A stretch of 33,037 nucleotides of DNA from Bacteroidota bacterium (lineage in GTDB: Bacteria > Bacteroidota > Bacteroidia > Cytophagales > Cyclobacteriaceae): the NCBI GenBank assembly GCA_947470895.1, contig CANIVF010000045.1, forward strand, positions 1-33,037, given 5' to 3'. Below are positions 1 to 8,350 of the stretch, in pieces. The first letter of the stretch is position 1; the number at the start of each line of letters is the position of its first letter. Below the pieces are notes generated by a model. That model had not been told where the DNA came from and did not search any database. It was given only the letters and a program-made list of their open reading frames with translations. The translations under genes were made by a program, and so were the position numbers.

Positions 1-63
1 AATAGAATTCGATATAACTCTATGAAAATCAGGCTCTTTGAGCAAGTATTATTCCAAACCATC

Positions 64-136
64 CTAATGCTATGCATTAGAAACTAACTGATTGATTCTC
101 ATAGAGAAAGAAGTTATCCACAAACTCTAATGCATA
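64..136. repeat. Inverted repeats at the broken end of the M20 pseudogene
   Basis: CTAATGC (64-70) and GCATTAG (74-80) form a perfect 7-bp dyad with a 3-nt spacer. In addition TATGCATTAGA (71-81) is the exact reverse complement of TCTAATGCATA (126-136). They lie where the peptidase coding sequence loses family resemblance, so they may be the scar of a rearrangement. They may also be chance in AT-rich DNA. Confidence 0.45.
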
Positions 137-1199
137 ATCTAGGTTTAATATAGAAAGTAATTGGTAATTACCTTCTACCGGAGGCATGGATGGAATGCCA
201 TCTTCAAATGTTATGATTGCGCTGGTTTGTGGGAGGTGCTCTGCAACAATGTCATCCATTTTCTTACGTGAAAAGAGTTTTTGCTCTTCTGATATGAAGC
301 GTAAATCTCCCTCAACAATTATTTTTTCGGCTACCACATTAGTTTTGCCAGATGCTACGCCTTCGCCATCATTAATTTCTGCGGAAGATCCACCAACAAT
401 TAAACCCGGATTGTACGTGAGATACTGCTCCTGAAGTTGTTTATAGAATTCAGAAAGTATACGCGAGGTCTCATATACGGCCCCCGCTCCTGTCCTTTCA
501 CTAAATACTCCCGATGAGTGCGCTCGTTTGCCTGTTACTTCCAGTTTCCATCCACTAGCACCTCTTCGTGCAATTGTTCCATAACCAAAACCGGTTGCCG
601 TTTCAAAGGCCAAAGCATATTCACTTCGCCTGGCAGCCTCAATAAATATCTTTTCTACTGATTGAATCCGGATTACCACCATGTTCTTCATCGCCATGCA
701 AGGCAACTATAATCTGCGATTGGTCGATGGCTCTGGAAGCCATCAATGCTTTGAGTGCGTATAGGATGATTACATAGCCACTCTTCATATCATTAGCTCC
801 AAGAGCAAAACCTACCGAATCATTGGACAACCATTTTTGAAATGGACTCTCTGGTTCAAATACGGTATCCAGATGGCCGATCAGTAATAAGCGTTTACCT
901 TTAGTTCCCTTGTGTTCGGCAAACAAGTGGCCAGCACGCTTCATTTCAGCAGGCATATTAATCCATCGGCAATCGAAACCAATTTTTTTAAATTCTTCAT
1001 CAAACAGAACACCCACTTCCCGCACGCCTTTCGTATTGAATGTGCCACTGTTAATGTTCACCGACTTTTCAAGAAATGACAATGATTGATCATAATTCGC
1101 ATCAATGTGCTTCAGTATTTCTTTTTCCTTTTCGGAAAGAGTTTGACCATTGAGTGAAAGACAGATGAGTGACAATAAACCAACCAAGAGATTCTTCAT
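77..1199 (-). pseudogene. Decayed M20-family metallopeptidase (carboxypeptidase G2-like), frameshifted and C-terminally truncated
   Basis: Two reverse-strand frames together make most of one secreted M20 zinc peptidase. The first frame starts at ATG 1199 (the TTG at 1205 is less likely) with a signal peptide ending near LSLNGQ. It carries the metal motifs GHLDT, NDMKSG and HGDEEHGG and stops after SISRKDIY. The second frame resumes with IEAARRSEYALAFE and continues through TVARR-like and GKRAHSSG motifs. Removing one A from the AAA run at about 644-646 (one T on the coding strand) joins the frames as SRKDIIEAARRSE, which is how the family normally reads. The protein also loses its usual end: after the PPVEGNYQLLSILN-type segment it runs into unrelated sequence, so the last metal-binding His region (normally about 70 residues) is absent. 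I infer a dead gene rather than a sequencing error because there are two independent lesions. Confidence 0.8.
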
Positions 1200-1269
1200 G
1201 TTCAATTTTTTTCATAAAGTAATGCGATCCACACATGGAATACAATTTAGAAGTAGAGAAGCGGTTTAT

Positions 1270-1277
1270 TACATTTG
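1270..1277 (+). promoter_or_regulatory. Candidate Bacteroidota -7 promoter element
   Basis: TACATTTG fits the TAnnTTTG -7 box of the Bacteroidota primary sigma factor and lies 34 nt upstream of the esterase ATG at 1312. No good TTG -33 element is seen at the expected 19-21 nt, so the call is tentative. Confidence 0.35.
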
Positions 1278-1311
1278 ATTAGAGTAGATTTTGAGAACCC
1301 AAACCTTAACC

Positions 1312-2613
1312 ATGAAAAAGAAATATACCTCCCTTTTGTGTGTTGTGTTGATGAACACTTGGTGTGCAGTGGCACAGCCCGTGAACACTTTAGTAAAAGT
1401 TATCGTAGCACCTGATCACACTGATTGGGCCTATAAGCTCAATGAGCCAGTGATTTTTAAAGTAACCGTTTTGAAAGATGGCAATCCACTTAAGAACATC
1501 TCCATCAAATACCAGGTAGGTCCGGAGAAAATGGAACCTCTGAAAAAAGATTCTGTTCTAGTGAAAGAAGGCACTTTCAGCGTTACCCCTACTTCACTAA
1601 AGTCACCTGGATTTATTCAATGCATTGCCACCATTAAATACGATGGAAAGGAGTATCGTGGCCTTGCTACAGCAGGGGTTGAACCAAATTCAATTAAACC
1701 CACTGCCGAAATTCCCAAAGACTTTATTTCCTATTGGGAAACAGCCAAAGCTGAACTTTCAAAAGTTCCATTGGATGCACGGATGACACTAATTCCAGAA
1801 CGCTGCACCGAAAATGTTAATGTATATCACGTTAACATTCAAAATTATCGAGCTGGTACACGACTCTATGGAATTCTCTGCGTTCCAAAAAAAGAAGGAA
1901 AATATCCAGCGCTGTTACAAGTTCCTGGCGCAGGCACCAGACCATATAGTGGGGATATTGCCAATGCCGAAAAAGGTATTATTACTTTTCAAATTGGTAT
2001 TCATGGTGTTCCGGTAAACATGGACCCAGTAGTGTATAATAATTTAGGCGCAGGTGCATTAAATGGCTATTGGTATTTCAATCTCGAAAACAAAGATCGC
2101 TACTACTACAAGCGTGTATATCTGGGCTGCGTTCGCGCCAACGATTTTCTTCAAAGCCTGCCCGAATTTGATGGTATTAATCTGGGAGTAACGGGTGGAA
2201 GTCAGGGTGGTGCTTTATCCATCATCACAGCAGCTCTTGATTCCCGGGTAAAATACCTGGCTGCTTATTATCCTGCGTTAAGTGATTTAACCGGATACTT
2301 AAATGGACGCGCGGGAGGCTGGCCACACTTATTTGATAAGAATAATCTTGCCTTCAACAACTCGAAAGAAAAAATTGAAACGATTGGTTATTATGATGTG
2401 GTAAACTTTGCAAGACAATTAAAAATTCCGGGCATGTATACCTGGGGCTTCAATGATGAAACATGCCCACCTACTTCCATGTATGCAGCATATAATGTGA
2501 TTACAGCACCGAAAACGTTATACCTCGCTTTAGAAACCGGCCACTGGACTTATCCCGAACAAAACGAGAAAATGAACAACTGGATGTTTGAAAAATTGAA
2601 AGGAATAAATTGA
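1312..2613 (+). CDS. Exported acetylxylan esterase / cephalosporin-C deacetylase family hydrolase
   Basis: This is a 433-residue secreted alpha/beta hydrolase of the AXE1 family, which removes acetyl groups from xylo-oligosaccharides or related esters. I chose the ATG at 1312 over a TTG 21 nt upstream because it opens a clean signal peptide (MKKKYTSLLCVVLMNTWCAVAQ). About 110 residues of an N-terminal beta-sandwich-like region precede the catalytic domain. The nucleophile elbow is GGSQGG (Ser about 297). The acid is the Asp in WGFNDETCPP (about 382) and the base is His in ETGHW (about 411). The CPP after the acid is typical of the family. It stands alone, faces the M20 pseudogene and ends in a strong hairpin. 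The exact sugar ester substrate cannot be read from sequence. Confidence 0.85.
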   Translation: MKKKYTSLLCVVLMNTWCAVAQPVNTLVKVIVAPDHTDWAYKLNEPVIFKVTVLKDGNPLKNISIKYQVGPEKMEPLKKDSVLVKEGTFSVTPTSLKSPGFIQCIATIKYDGKEYRGLATAGVEPNSIKPTAEIPKDFISYWETAKAELSKVPLDARMTLIPERCTENVNVYHVNIQNYRAGTRLYGILCVPKKEGKYPALLQVPGAGTRPYSGDIANAEKGIITFQIGIHGVPVNMDPVVYNNLGAGALNGYWYFNLENKDRYYYKRVYLGCVRANDFLQSLPEFDGINLGVTGGSQGGALSIITAALDSRVKYLAAYYPALSDLTGYLNGRAGGWPHLFDKNNLAFNNSKEKIETIGYYDVVNFARQLKIPGMYTWGFNDETCPPTSMYAAYNVITAPKTLYLALETGHWTYPEQNEKMNNWMFEKLKGIN

Positions 2614-2637
2614 ATAAACTGTTCATGCTGATATAAC

Positions 2638-2674
2638 AAAAGAGGCTGTCTCAAACACCGACACAGCCTCTTTT
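2638..2674. terminator. Bidirectional rho-independent terminator
   Basis: AAAAGAGGCTGT (2638-2649) pairs perfectly with ACAGCCTCTTTT (2663-2674) around a 13-nt loop. The A and T runs on the two sides suit termination from both directions. It lies between the convergent esterase and glutathione peroxidase genes. Confidence 0.85.
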
Positions 2675-2693
2675 CATTTTAATGAAATTAAAA

Positions 2694-3251
2694 TTATTGA
2701 ATGCCTGTAATAATAACTTCATCCATAGGCTGCACGCTGGAATTAAAAAAAGTGACCTTAGTTCCATCTTCATTAACCAGATACTTGGCAAAATTCCAAT
2801 CCGGACGCTTACCCGTTTTCTCCTCCAGCCATTGATATAAGGGATGCTGATCGCTTCCTTTCACGGAAACCTTTTCAAACATTTGAAATTTAACACCATA
2901 ATTCCTTTCGCAAAACGCAGCAATCTCTTCACTACTGCCAGGCTCCTGCCAAAGGAAATTGTTAGCGGGAAATCCCAATACAGTAACCTGATCGCCAAAC
3001 TGCTCATGCAATTTTTCGAGGCCGGCATATTGCGGAGTTTTACCACACTTCGATGCGGTATTCACGATCAATAATTTTTTGCCCTTATACTTCGAAAAGT
3101 CGATTTCTTTTCCTGATAAACTATTGATTTTAAATTCATAGATAGAATTCGCAATTGGACCTGTCGGTTTATTATTACCCGCCAACTTATTTGTTAAAAA
3201 TGCTGCAAGACCCATAGTAAATAAAATTGAGATGATGATTTTTGACTTCAT
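2694..3251 (-). CDS. Glutathione peroxidase family thiol peroxidase, membrane-anchored or exported (copy 1)
   Basis: This 185-residue protein reduces peroxides through a cysteine. The N-terminus (MKSKIIISILFTMGLAAFLTN) is a signal peptide or anchor. The GPx core follows: NTASKCG with peroxidatic Cys69, LGFPANNF, QEPG with Gln102, FQMFEKVSVKG, and DWNF with Trp152 and Asn153. The Cys/Gln/Trp/Asn tetrad is therefore complete. Cysteine GPx proteins of this type usually use thioredoxin rather than glutathione. One oddity is that the usual FGGQEPG reads FLWQEPG, so two glycines beside the catalytic Gln are replaced by Leu-Trp. It lies 49 nt downstream of its paralogue in the same direction, so the pair is probably one operon. 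Confidence 0.9.
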   Translation of the reverse strand: MKSKIIISILFTMGLAAFLTNKLAGNNKPTGPIANSIYEFKINSLSGKEIDFSKYKGKKLLIVNTASKCGKTPQYAGLEKLHEQFGDQVTVLGFPANNFLWQEPGSSEEIAAFCERNYGVKFQMFEKVSVKGSDQHPLYQWLEEKTGKRPDWNFAKYLVNEDGTKVTFFNSSVQPMDEVIITGIQ

Positions 3252-3300
3252 GTGTTGTATCCGAAATAGTTACGCTAACTCAATAAGATCAAAAACTGGT

Positions 3301-3795
3301 TTATAACTGGCTTGTGATTTCTTTGTCCATCGGCTTTACGCCAGATTTAAAGAACATCACGGTGCCATCAGGCTTAACCAAATACTTACTGAAATTCCAA
3401 CCAGGCTCCTGACCGGTTTTTTCTTTCAGCCATACATATAAAGCATGCTGATCACATCCCTTCACGGATATTTTTTCAAACATCTGGAACGTAACACCAT
3501 AATTTTTTTTACAGAATGAAGCAATCTCTGTGTTTGTGCCGGGCTCTTGTCCACCAAAATTATTGGCCGGAAAACCAAGAATGATAACCTTATTTCCAAA
3601 TGTTTCGTGAAGGTTTTGCAGATCAGCATACTGAGGGGTGTAACCACACTCGGAAGCGGTGTTTACAATTAAGAGTGTTTTGCCTTTATACTGACTGAAG
3701 TCGATGATTTTACCATCCAACGAATTCATTTTGAATTCATAGATGGATGAAGGGCCTAGTATCATAAGAAGTAAGAATAAAATGAGTGATTTCAT
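3301..3795 (-). CDS. Glutathione peroxidase family thiol peroxidase (copy 2)
   Basis: This is a 164-residue paralogue of the downstream gene, clearly produced by tandem duplication. I placed the start at ATG 3795 (MKSLILFLLLMILGPSS), which gives a short signal peptide or anchor. A longer open frame reaches 3936 but would add an unlikely N-terminal extension overlapping the acetyltransferase gene. Catalytic residues are Cys50 (NTASECGYTPQ), Gln83 in a canonical FGGQEPG, and Trp133/Asn134 (GWNF). The body runs parallel to copy 1 (GFPANNF, FQMFEKISVKG). It is the first gene of the pair. Confidence 0.88.
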   Translation of the reverse strand: MKSLILFLLLMILGPSSIYEFKMNSLDGKIIDFSQYKGKTLLIVNTASECGYTPQYADLQNLHETFGNKVIILGFPANNFGGQEPGTNTEIASFCKKNYGVTFQMFEKISVKGCDQHALYVWLKEKTGQEPGWNFSKYLVKPDGTVMFFKSGVKPMDKEITSQL

Positions 3796-3871
3796 AAATG
3801 AGTTGGTTTGCAAGAATATAACATAAAATACAGAAAATAGTTGTGCCGCAGGAAGGAAAGGCAAACTTACT

Positions 3872-4396
3872 TTAATGCCGAACGGAACCCCCGAAAAATA
3901 TAGATTTTGTTTTGCTGTAAACGGTTTCCTTTTCAATTCTCATTCGGTTTTTTAAAGCCACTTTTTTCGAAGGCAGGTTGGTCAGGCTGATGATGGAGAT
4001 TAATGAATCCGAATACTCATTTTGAAAGGCATATTTCTTACAGTGCTCGGCAGCTTCAAAGGCATAACCCTTGTTCCAAAATTCAGGCAATAACGAATAA
4101 CCAATCTCCAATTCAGAAATCCCATCTACGGTTTGAAACAAAAGGCCACAGTGACCAACCAATCGGCTACTTGATTTCTCAATCAGCACATTCATTCCTC
4201 CTTTATCGTTTTTGGATCGCCCTTTTTGTTTCTGATACCACTTTTCACAAGCAGTGAAAGGCATTTCCTTTTCCTCGACCCAATGAAGTGACGTGTTCGG
4301 GTCTTCAAAATACTTAACCCATGAATTAAAATCCGAACCGTCAATATTTCGAAAGATCAGTCGCTCGGTTTCCTGGCCTCCAAGAAGGTACTTCAT
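3872..4396 (-). CDS. GNAT-family N-acetyltransferase (RimJ/RimL type)
   Basis: This 174-residue acetyltransferase resembles those acting on ribosomal-protein N-termini or small amines. It opens with ETERLIFRNIDGSDF, the usual RimJ/L beginning, and contains GHCGLLF, ELEIGYSLLPEFWNKGYAFEAA (acetyl-CoA-binding region) and a late LPSKKVALKNRM segment. I placed the start at ATG 4396 (MKYLLGGQETERL) because the residues before it in the longer frame have no family resemblance and overlap argS. It follows argS by 13 nt and is probably co-transcribed with it. The substrate is not predictable. Confidence 0.82.
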   Translation of the reverse strand: MKYLLGGQETERLIFRNIDGSDFNSWVKYFEDPNTSLHWVEEKEMPFTACEKWYQKQKGRSKNDKGGMNVLIEKSSSRLVGHCGLLFQTVDGISELEIGYSLLPEFWNKGYAFEAAEHCKKYAFQNEYSDSLISIISLTNLPSKKVALKNRMRIEKETVYSKTKSIFFGGSVRH

Positions 4397-4409
4397 GGGA
4401 ATAATTTGA

Positions 4410-6197
4410 TTACATTTTCTCAGGCACAAGAATGCCTAATAATTGCATCGCTTTTTGAATCGTGCTGGCCGTTACCTGCGAGAAGGCTATTCGGAACTTT
4501 AACTTATCACCATCACTCTCATTAAAAATAGGAATGGCCTGATAAAATTGGTTGTACTCTTTGGCCAATTCATACGCATAGTTCGCAACCATGGCAGGTG
4601 AATATTCGCGCGCTGCCTCTTGTAGTTTATTGGTGAACTGATTGATTTTAAAAATTACTTCACGTTCGGCAGGCTCCAATAAAGTGATACTCTGCATTGA
4701 CGTTACATCAGGATGAATATTCATCGATTCTGCCTTTCTCAATATCGATTTGATTCGTGCATGGGTGTATTGAATGAATGGACCGGTGTGGCCTTGCAAT
4801 TGAATGGATTCATTCGGATCAAACATCATGCGCTTCTTCGGATCTACTTTCAGCAAAAAGAACTTCAAAGCTCCTAACCCAATCATCTCCGAAAGGTCTT
4901 TGATTTCCTGATCGGTTGACTCATCAATTTTTCCCAACGCGCGTGTTTGCTTTTCGGCTTCCTCCACCATCTCCTCCATCAGGTCATCAGCATCGACCAC
5001 GGTTCCCTCGCGACTTTTCATTTTGCCTGTTGGCAGGTCGACCATGCCGTACGACAGGTGATAGCATTTCTTAGCCCACTCGTAACCGAGCTTGCCCAGA
5101 ATCAAGAACAGCACTTTGAAATGATATTCCTGCTCATTACCCACCGTATAAACCTGTCCATCTATTTTTGGAAAATCGCGGAAACGCAAAATGGCAGTGC
5201 CAATGTCTTGAGTCATGTAAACAGAAGTGCCATCAGAACGCAACAATACTTTTTGATCAAGTCCATCGGCAGTTAAATCAACCCAAACCGAACCATCCTC
5301 TTTTTTGAAGAACACACCTTGCTCCACACCGCGCAACACTTCATCTTTCCCAAGAAGATAGGTTGTTGATTCATAATATAGCTTTTCAAAGTCAACGCCC
5401 ATGCGTTTGTAGGTGGCTTCAAATCCTGTATACACCCAGCCGTTCATGGTGTTCCAGAGTTTTATTATATCCGGATCCTTTTGTTCCCACTGTTGGAGCA
5501 TCTGCACAGCCAATTTCATAATAGGCGCTTGCTTCTCAGCTTCTTCTTTACTTACTCCTTTATCTTCAAGCTCTTTGATCTGTGCTTTATAATTCTTATC
5601 GAACTCCACATAATATTTTCCAACCAACTTATCGCCTTTCAATCCACTGCTTTGTGGAGTTTCTCCATTGCCAAATAATTTCCACGCACCCATCGACTTG
5701 CAAATATGAATGCCTCGGTCGTTGATGATCTGAACTTTGTGCACGTTATACCCTAACGCTTTATAAATTTCAGCAACAGAATAGCCTAGAAAATTATTTC
5801 TCAAATGGCCTAAGTGCAAAGGCTTATTGGTGTTGGGTGAAGAATACTCCACCATGATCTCTCTTCCTGTTGGAGGTGTGATTCCATAGGAAGGATTCGT
5901 GTAGATGGATTTAAAAATCTGTACCAACACCACATCACTGATCACCAGGTTCAAAAAACCTTTCACCACATTGAAGCGGCTGACAATGCCTGAATTGGAT
6001 TGCAAATATTCTCCGACCAAACGCGCAGTCTCTTCTGGTCCTTTCTTTGAAATCTTGGCAATCGGAAAACACACCAACGTATGTGACCCTTCAAACTCAG
6101 CATTGGTAGGTTGCAGTTGTAGTTGCTCTACGGATTGATTGAAGAGCGTAGAGATTGCTGTTTGTATTGCATTACGTAATTCTATATCCAGGTTCAT
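4410..6197 (-). CDS. argS: Arginyl-tRNA synthetase
   Basis: This cytoplasmic class I synthetase (595 residues, normal family length) charges tRNA-Arg with arginine. The N-terminal Add1 tRNA-recognition domain covers about residues 1-90. The HIGH motif is HLGH (128-131) inside SSPNTNKPLHLGHLRNN. The KMSKS-like loop reads KMKSREGT from about 392. The C-terminal anticodon-binding helical domain includes GPFIQYTHARI and ends LVPEKM, the usual style of the family. The start ATG at 6197 is the first in frame. No fault was seen. Confidence 0.96.
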   Translation of the reverse strand: MNLDIELRNAIQTAISTLFNQSVEQLQLQPTNAEFEGSHTLVCFPIAKISKKGPEETARLVGEYLQSNSGIVSRFNVVKGFLNLVISDVVLVQIFKSIYTNPSYGITPPTGREIMVEYSSPNTNKPLHLGHLRNNFLGYSVAEIYKALGYNVHKVQIINDRGIHICKSMGAWKLFGNGETPQSSGLKGDKLVGKYYVEFDKNYKAQIKELEDKGVSKEEAEKQAPIMKLAVQMLQQWEQKDPDIIKLWNTMNGWVYTGFEATYKRMGVDFEKLYYESTTYLLGKDEVLRGVEQGVFFKKEDGSVWVDLTADGLDQKVLLRSDGTSVYMTQDIGTAILRFRDFPKIDGQVYTVGNEQEYHFKVLFLILGKLGYEWAKKCYHLSYGMVDLPTGKMKSREGTVVDADDLMEEMVEEAEKQTRALGKIDESTDQEIKDLSEMIGLGALKFFLLKVDPKKRMMFDPNESIQLQGHTGPFIQYTHARIKSILRKAESMNIHPDVTSMQSITLLEPAEREVIFKINQFTNKLQEAAREYSPAMVANYAYELAKEYNQFYQAIPIFNESDGDKLKFRIAFSQVTASTIQKAMQLLGILVPEKM

Positions 6198-6223
6198 CGA
6201 ATCAATATTCTTTATTTGTTTTT

Positions 6224-6385
6224 CTATCGAGTATTCTCAAAAAAAGTCAGCATCAGATAATATGCGGTATGGATAATAGATAATGTCCCGTTATTGGTCA
6301 CTACGGCTGCTGCTTCAATAAGATTTCGTGTTGAATTTTTGCCAGCTCCTGAAATGATACTTTGTAATTCATCTTCTAAGTTCAT
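6224..6385 (-). CDS. Small ORF of 53 residues upstream of argS
   Basis: An ATG at 6385 opens a 53-codon frame beginning MNLEDELQSIISGAGKNS and ending MLTFFENTR. A good -7 promoter box lies directly upstream (6392-6399). Its first residues resemble the N-terminus of longer Bacteroidota hypothetical proteins as far as I recall them, so it may be a truncated remnant. They also resemble the start of argS (MNLDIELRNAI). I recognise no function. A short functional peptide or an argS leader cannot be excluded. Confidence 0.4.
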   Translation of the reverse strand: MNLEDELQSIISGAGKNSTRNLIEAAAVVTNNGTLSIIHTAYYLMLTFFENTR

Positions 6386-6391
6386 TTAAAA

Positions 6392-6399
6392 CAAAGATA
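6392..6399 (-). promoter_or_regulatory. Candidate Bacteroidota -7 promoter element
   Basis: Read on the reverse strand this is TATCTTTG, an exact TAnnTTTG box. It ends 6 nt before the 53-residue ORF and about 195 nt before argS, so it could drive argS with a long leader or the small ORF almost leaderless. No TTG -33 box is visible at the right spacing. Confidence 0.4.
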
Positions 6400-6409
6400 A
6401 TGAATAGTT

Positions 6410-6423
6410 CATAGCGGGCTATG
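6410..6423. repeat. Short palindrome
   Basis: CATAGC-GG-GCTATG is a perfect 6-bp dyad, followed by a further GGGCTGTGG word. It lies between the deoxyhypusine-synthase-like stop codon and the small ORF promoter. It may act as a weak terminator for the gene ending at 6446 or be a decayed intergenic repeat. Confidence 0.3.
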
Positions 6424-6445
6424 GGCTGTGGACCATCGCCTTTTT

Positions 6446-7423
6446 TTACATGTCAAGAATATAAGCAAACATCAAAGGCGCTACGATGGTCGCATCGCTT
6501 TCTACGATAAATTTTGGTGTATCGATGCTGAGTTTTCCCCAGGTGATTTTTTCGTTTGGCACTGCGCCTGAGTAGGAACCGTAGCTTGTCGTTGAATCAC
6601 TGATCTGGCAGAAGTAGCTCCAGAAAGGAACACCATCACGTTCAAGATCCTGATGTAACATAGGCACTACACAAATCGGGAAGTCACCGGCAATACCTCC
6701 ACCAATCTGAAAGAAACCGATGCCATGTTCTCCTGCATTGTTGGTATACCAATCGGCCAACCACACCATGTATTCAATACCACTCTTCATGGTGGATGCT
6801 TGCAGTTCGCCTGTCAATACATAAGAGGCAAAAATATTTCCCATGGTGGAATCTTCCCATCCGGGTACTACCATCGGCATGTTGCGCTCAGCCGCAGCAA
6901 TCATCCAGGAGTTCTTAGTGTCGATTTCATAATACTGCTTAAGATCGCCACTGTTAATCATTCTGAACATGAACTCATGCGGAAACAAACGCTCGCCTTT
7001 ATCCTCAGCATCTTTCCAAACTTTAAATAAGTGGGACTGCAATCTGCGGAATGCTTCTTCTTCAGGAATACACGTATCGGTAACCCGGTTCAAATGATTT
7101 CCTAGTAATTCCCACTCTTGCTCTGGTGTTAGATCGCGGTAGTTAGGAATGCGCTTGTAATGTGAATGAGCCACCAGGTTCATGATATCTTCTTCCAGGT
7201 TGGCACCAGTACAAGAAATAATATGCACTTTATTTTGACGAATCATTTCCGCGAAGCTAATTCCCAATTCGGCTGTGCTCATGGCACCGGCAAGAGAAAC
7301 CAACATCTTTTTTCCGTCAGCAATATGTTTTTTATAACCTTTTGCCGCGTCTACTAAAGCAGCGGCATTGAAATGAAGGTAGTTCTTTTCAATAAAATCT
7401 GAGATTGGTCTGTTTTGGCTCAT
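6446..7423 (-). CDS. Deoxyhypusine synthase-like protein (possible homospermidine synthase)
   Basis: This 325-residue protein belongs to the deoxyhypusine synthase family, NAD-dependent enzymes that cleave spermidine or a diamine and move an aminobutyl group to an acceptor amine. SLAGAMSTAELG and SCTGANLEEDI lie in the NAD-binding half, and a GIGFFQIGGGIAGDFPI segment follows later. The catalytic lysine is in the motif TWGKL (Lys297), preceded by SYSGAVPNEKI and followed by VESDATIVAPL, as in the eukaryotic enzyme. Bacteria lack the eIF5A substrate, and known bacterial members make polyamines such as homospermidine. Arginine decarboxylase and an arginase-family enzyme lie 4 to 6 kb away, which supports a polyamine role. 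The acceptor substrate is inference. Confidence 0.85.
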   Translation of the reverse strand: MSQNRPISDFIEKNYLHFNAAALVDAAKGYKKHIADGKKMLVSLAGAMSTAELGISFAEMIRQNKVHIISCTGANLEEDIMNLVAHSHYKRIPNYRDLTPEQEWELLGNHLNRVTDTCIPEEEAFRRLQSHLFKVWKDAEDKGERLFPHEFMFRMINSGDLKQYYEIDTKNSWMIAAAERNMPMVVPGWEDSTMGNIFASYVLTGELQASTMKSGIEYMVWLADWYTNNAGEHGIGFFQIGGGIAGDFPICVVPMLHQDLERDGVPFWSYFCQISDSTTSYGSYSGAVPNEKITWGKLSIDTPKFIVESDATIVAPLMFAYILDM

Positions 7424-7620
7424 AGCTGTTCAAAATTTGATGCGAAAATACGGAATCATTGTCGGGTTAGAATAAAAAAATTTATAAAACTGAAAGGCTG
7501 CAGACCATCTGAATAATAGTAGTTTAATGACCCGAAGCGCCTGGTGCATGCAATGAAAAAGATCGTTTTTCGTTTATCGAATATATTTTCACCAGATGAT
7601 GAGGGTTTTACCTTTACGGA

Positions 7621-7650
7621 TTGTCCCATATATAAAGTAAACTATCTTTG
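7621..7650 (+). promoter_or_regulatory. Bacteroidota promoter, TTG-N19-TATCTTTG
   Basis: TTG at 7621-7623 and TATCTTTG at 7643-7650 are separated by 19 nt, an exact match to the Bacteroidota primary sigma consensus. The last three bases of the -7 box coincide with the TTG that would start the next gene, which bears on where that gene begins. Confidence 0.6.
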
Positions 7651-8328
7651 AAACGATCAATATTTACGATACGTGTGATTTCTATACTTTCATTTATCCG
7701 GTTTACTTCTATCCTCGCTATTATTATTTTCACAACGGGCTTCGCCTGTTCGCAGGATTATGAATACGTAAAGTTTGATCTGGTGAAAGAGGAAGCTCCC
7801 ATATTTATCTATGAGCGATGGATTACTTTTCCCGGCAAGGTGCCCGCGGTGAAAGCTCGTGAAGTAAAAAGCGAGTTTTTAATCCACGCTTCGATCTATA
7901 AAATACTTTCCATTTTAAAAGATGAATCAAAAATTAAAATCTGGCAGAAGCATGTGAGTGCTTTTAAAGTCTACCCTCAACAAGACACTACTTTTTGGCT
8001 TGAATATTCCTATCACGATATCCCATGGCCGGTGAGCGATCAAGACCACTTTCTTAGGTATGATCTGGAAGAAAAAATTCCAGGGAAAGAGCTCTTTATA
8101 AAATTTGAATCTACCATTGACCCTAAACTTGCCCCGGTAGAAAACGATGTTACGCGCATGGAGTTAGCCGGAAGCTGGAGACTGGAACAGATAGCTCCAC
8201 AACAAGTAAAAGCTACTTATCGCATTTTGTCCATGCCGAGCAGCATACCACGCATGTTTACCGATCCCGTAATTCGCAATAATCTGATGAGCACGATTAA
8301 AGCACTAACGGCATTGGCTGAAAAATAA
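7648..8328 (+). CDS. Exported START/SRPBCC-like domain protein
   Basis: This protein of up to 226 residues has a hydrophobic signal segment (ILAIIIFTTGFACSQ) and a START-like lipid-binding fold. The fold is suggested by EFLIHASIYKILSILKDESKIKIWQKHV, the WLEYSYHDIPWPVSDQDHF strand pair and a C-terminal amphipathic helix. PWPVSDQDHF and the RMELAGSWRLE strand are typical of this family. Two starts compete. The TTG at 7648 gives a basic n-region (MKRSIFTIR) but falls inside a perfect -7 box. The GTG at 7675 lies about 18 nt after the expected transcription start but gives a less basic signal peptide. It is a single-gene unit convergent with the T9SS cargo gene. The ligand is unknown. Confidence 0.75.
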   Translation: MKRSIFTIRVISILSFIRFTSILAIIIFTTGFACSQDYEYVKFDLVKEEAPIFIYERWITFPGKVPAVKAREVKSEFLIHASIYKILSILKDESKIKIWQKHVSAFKVYPQQDTTFWLEYSYHDIPWPVSDQDHFLRYDLEEKIPGKELFIKFESTIDPKLAPVENDVTRMELAGSWRLEQIAPQQVKATYRILSMPSSIPRMFTDPVIRNNLMSTIKALTALAEK

Positions 8329-8350
8329 ATAACGAGATTATATCTTTGCT

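Noticed and set aside
3796-3936. N-terminal extension of the second glutathione peroxidase
   Set aside because: It would overlap the acetyltransferase gene and place the signal peptide internally.
4947-5276. 109-codon forward frame inside argS
   Set aside because: Antisense shadow of a well-conserved gene with no recognisable protein features.
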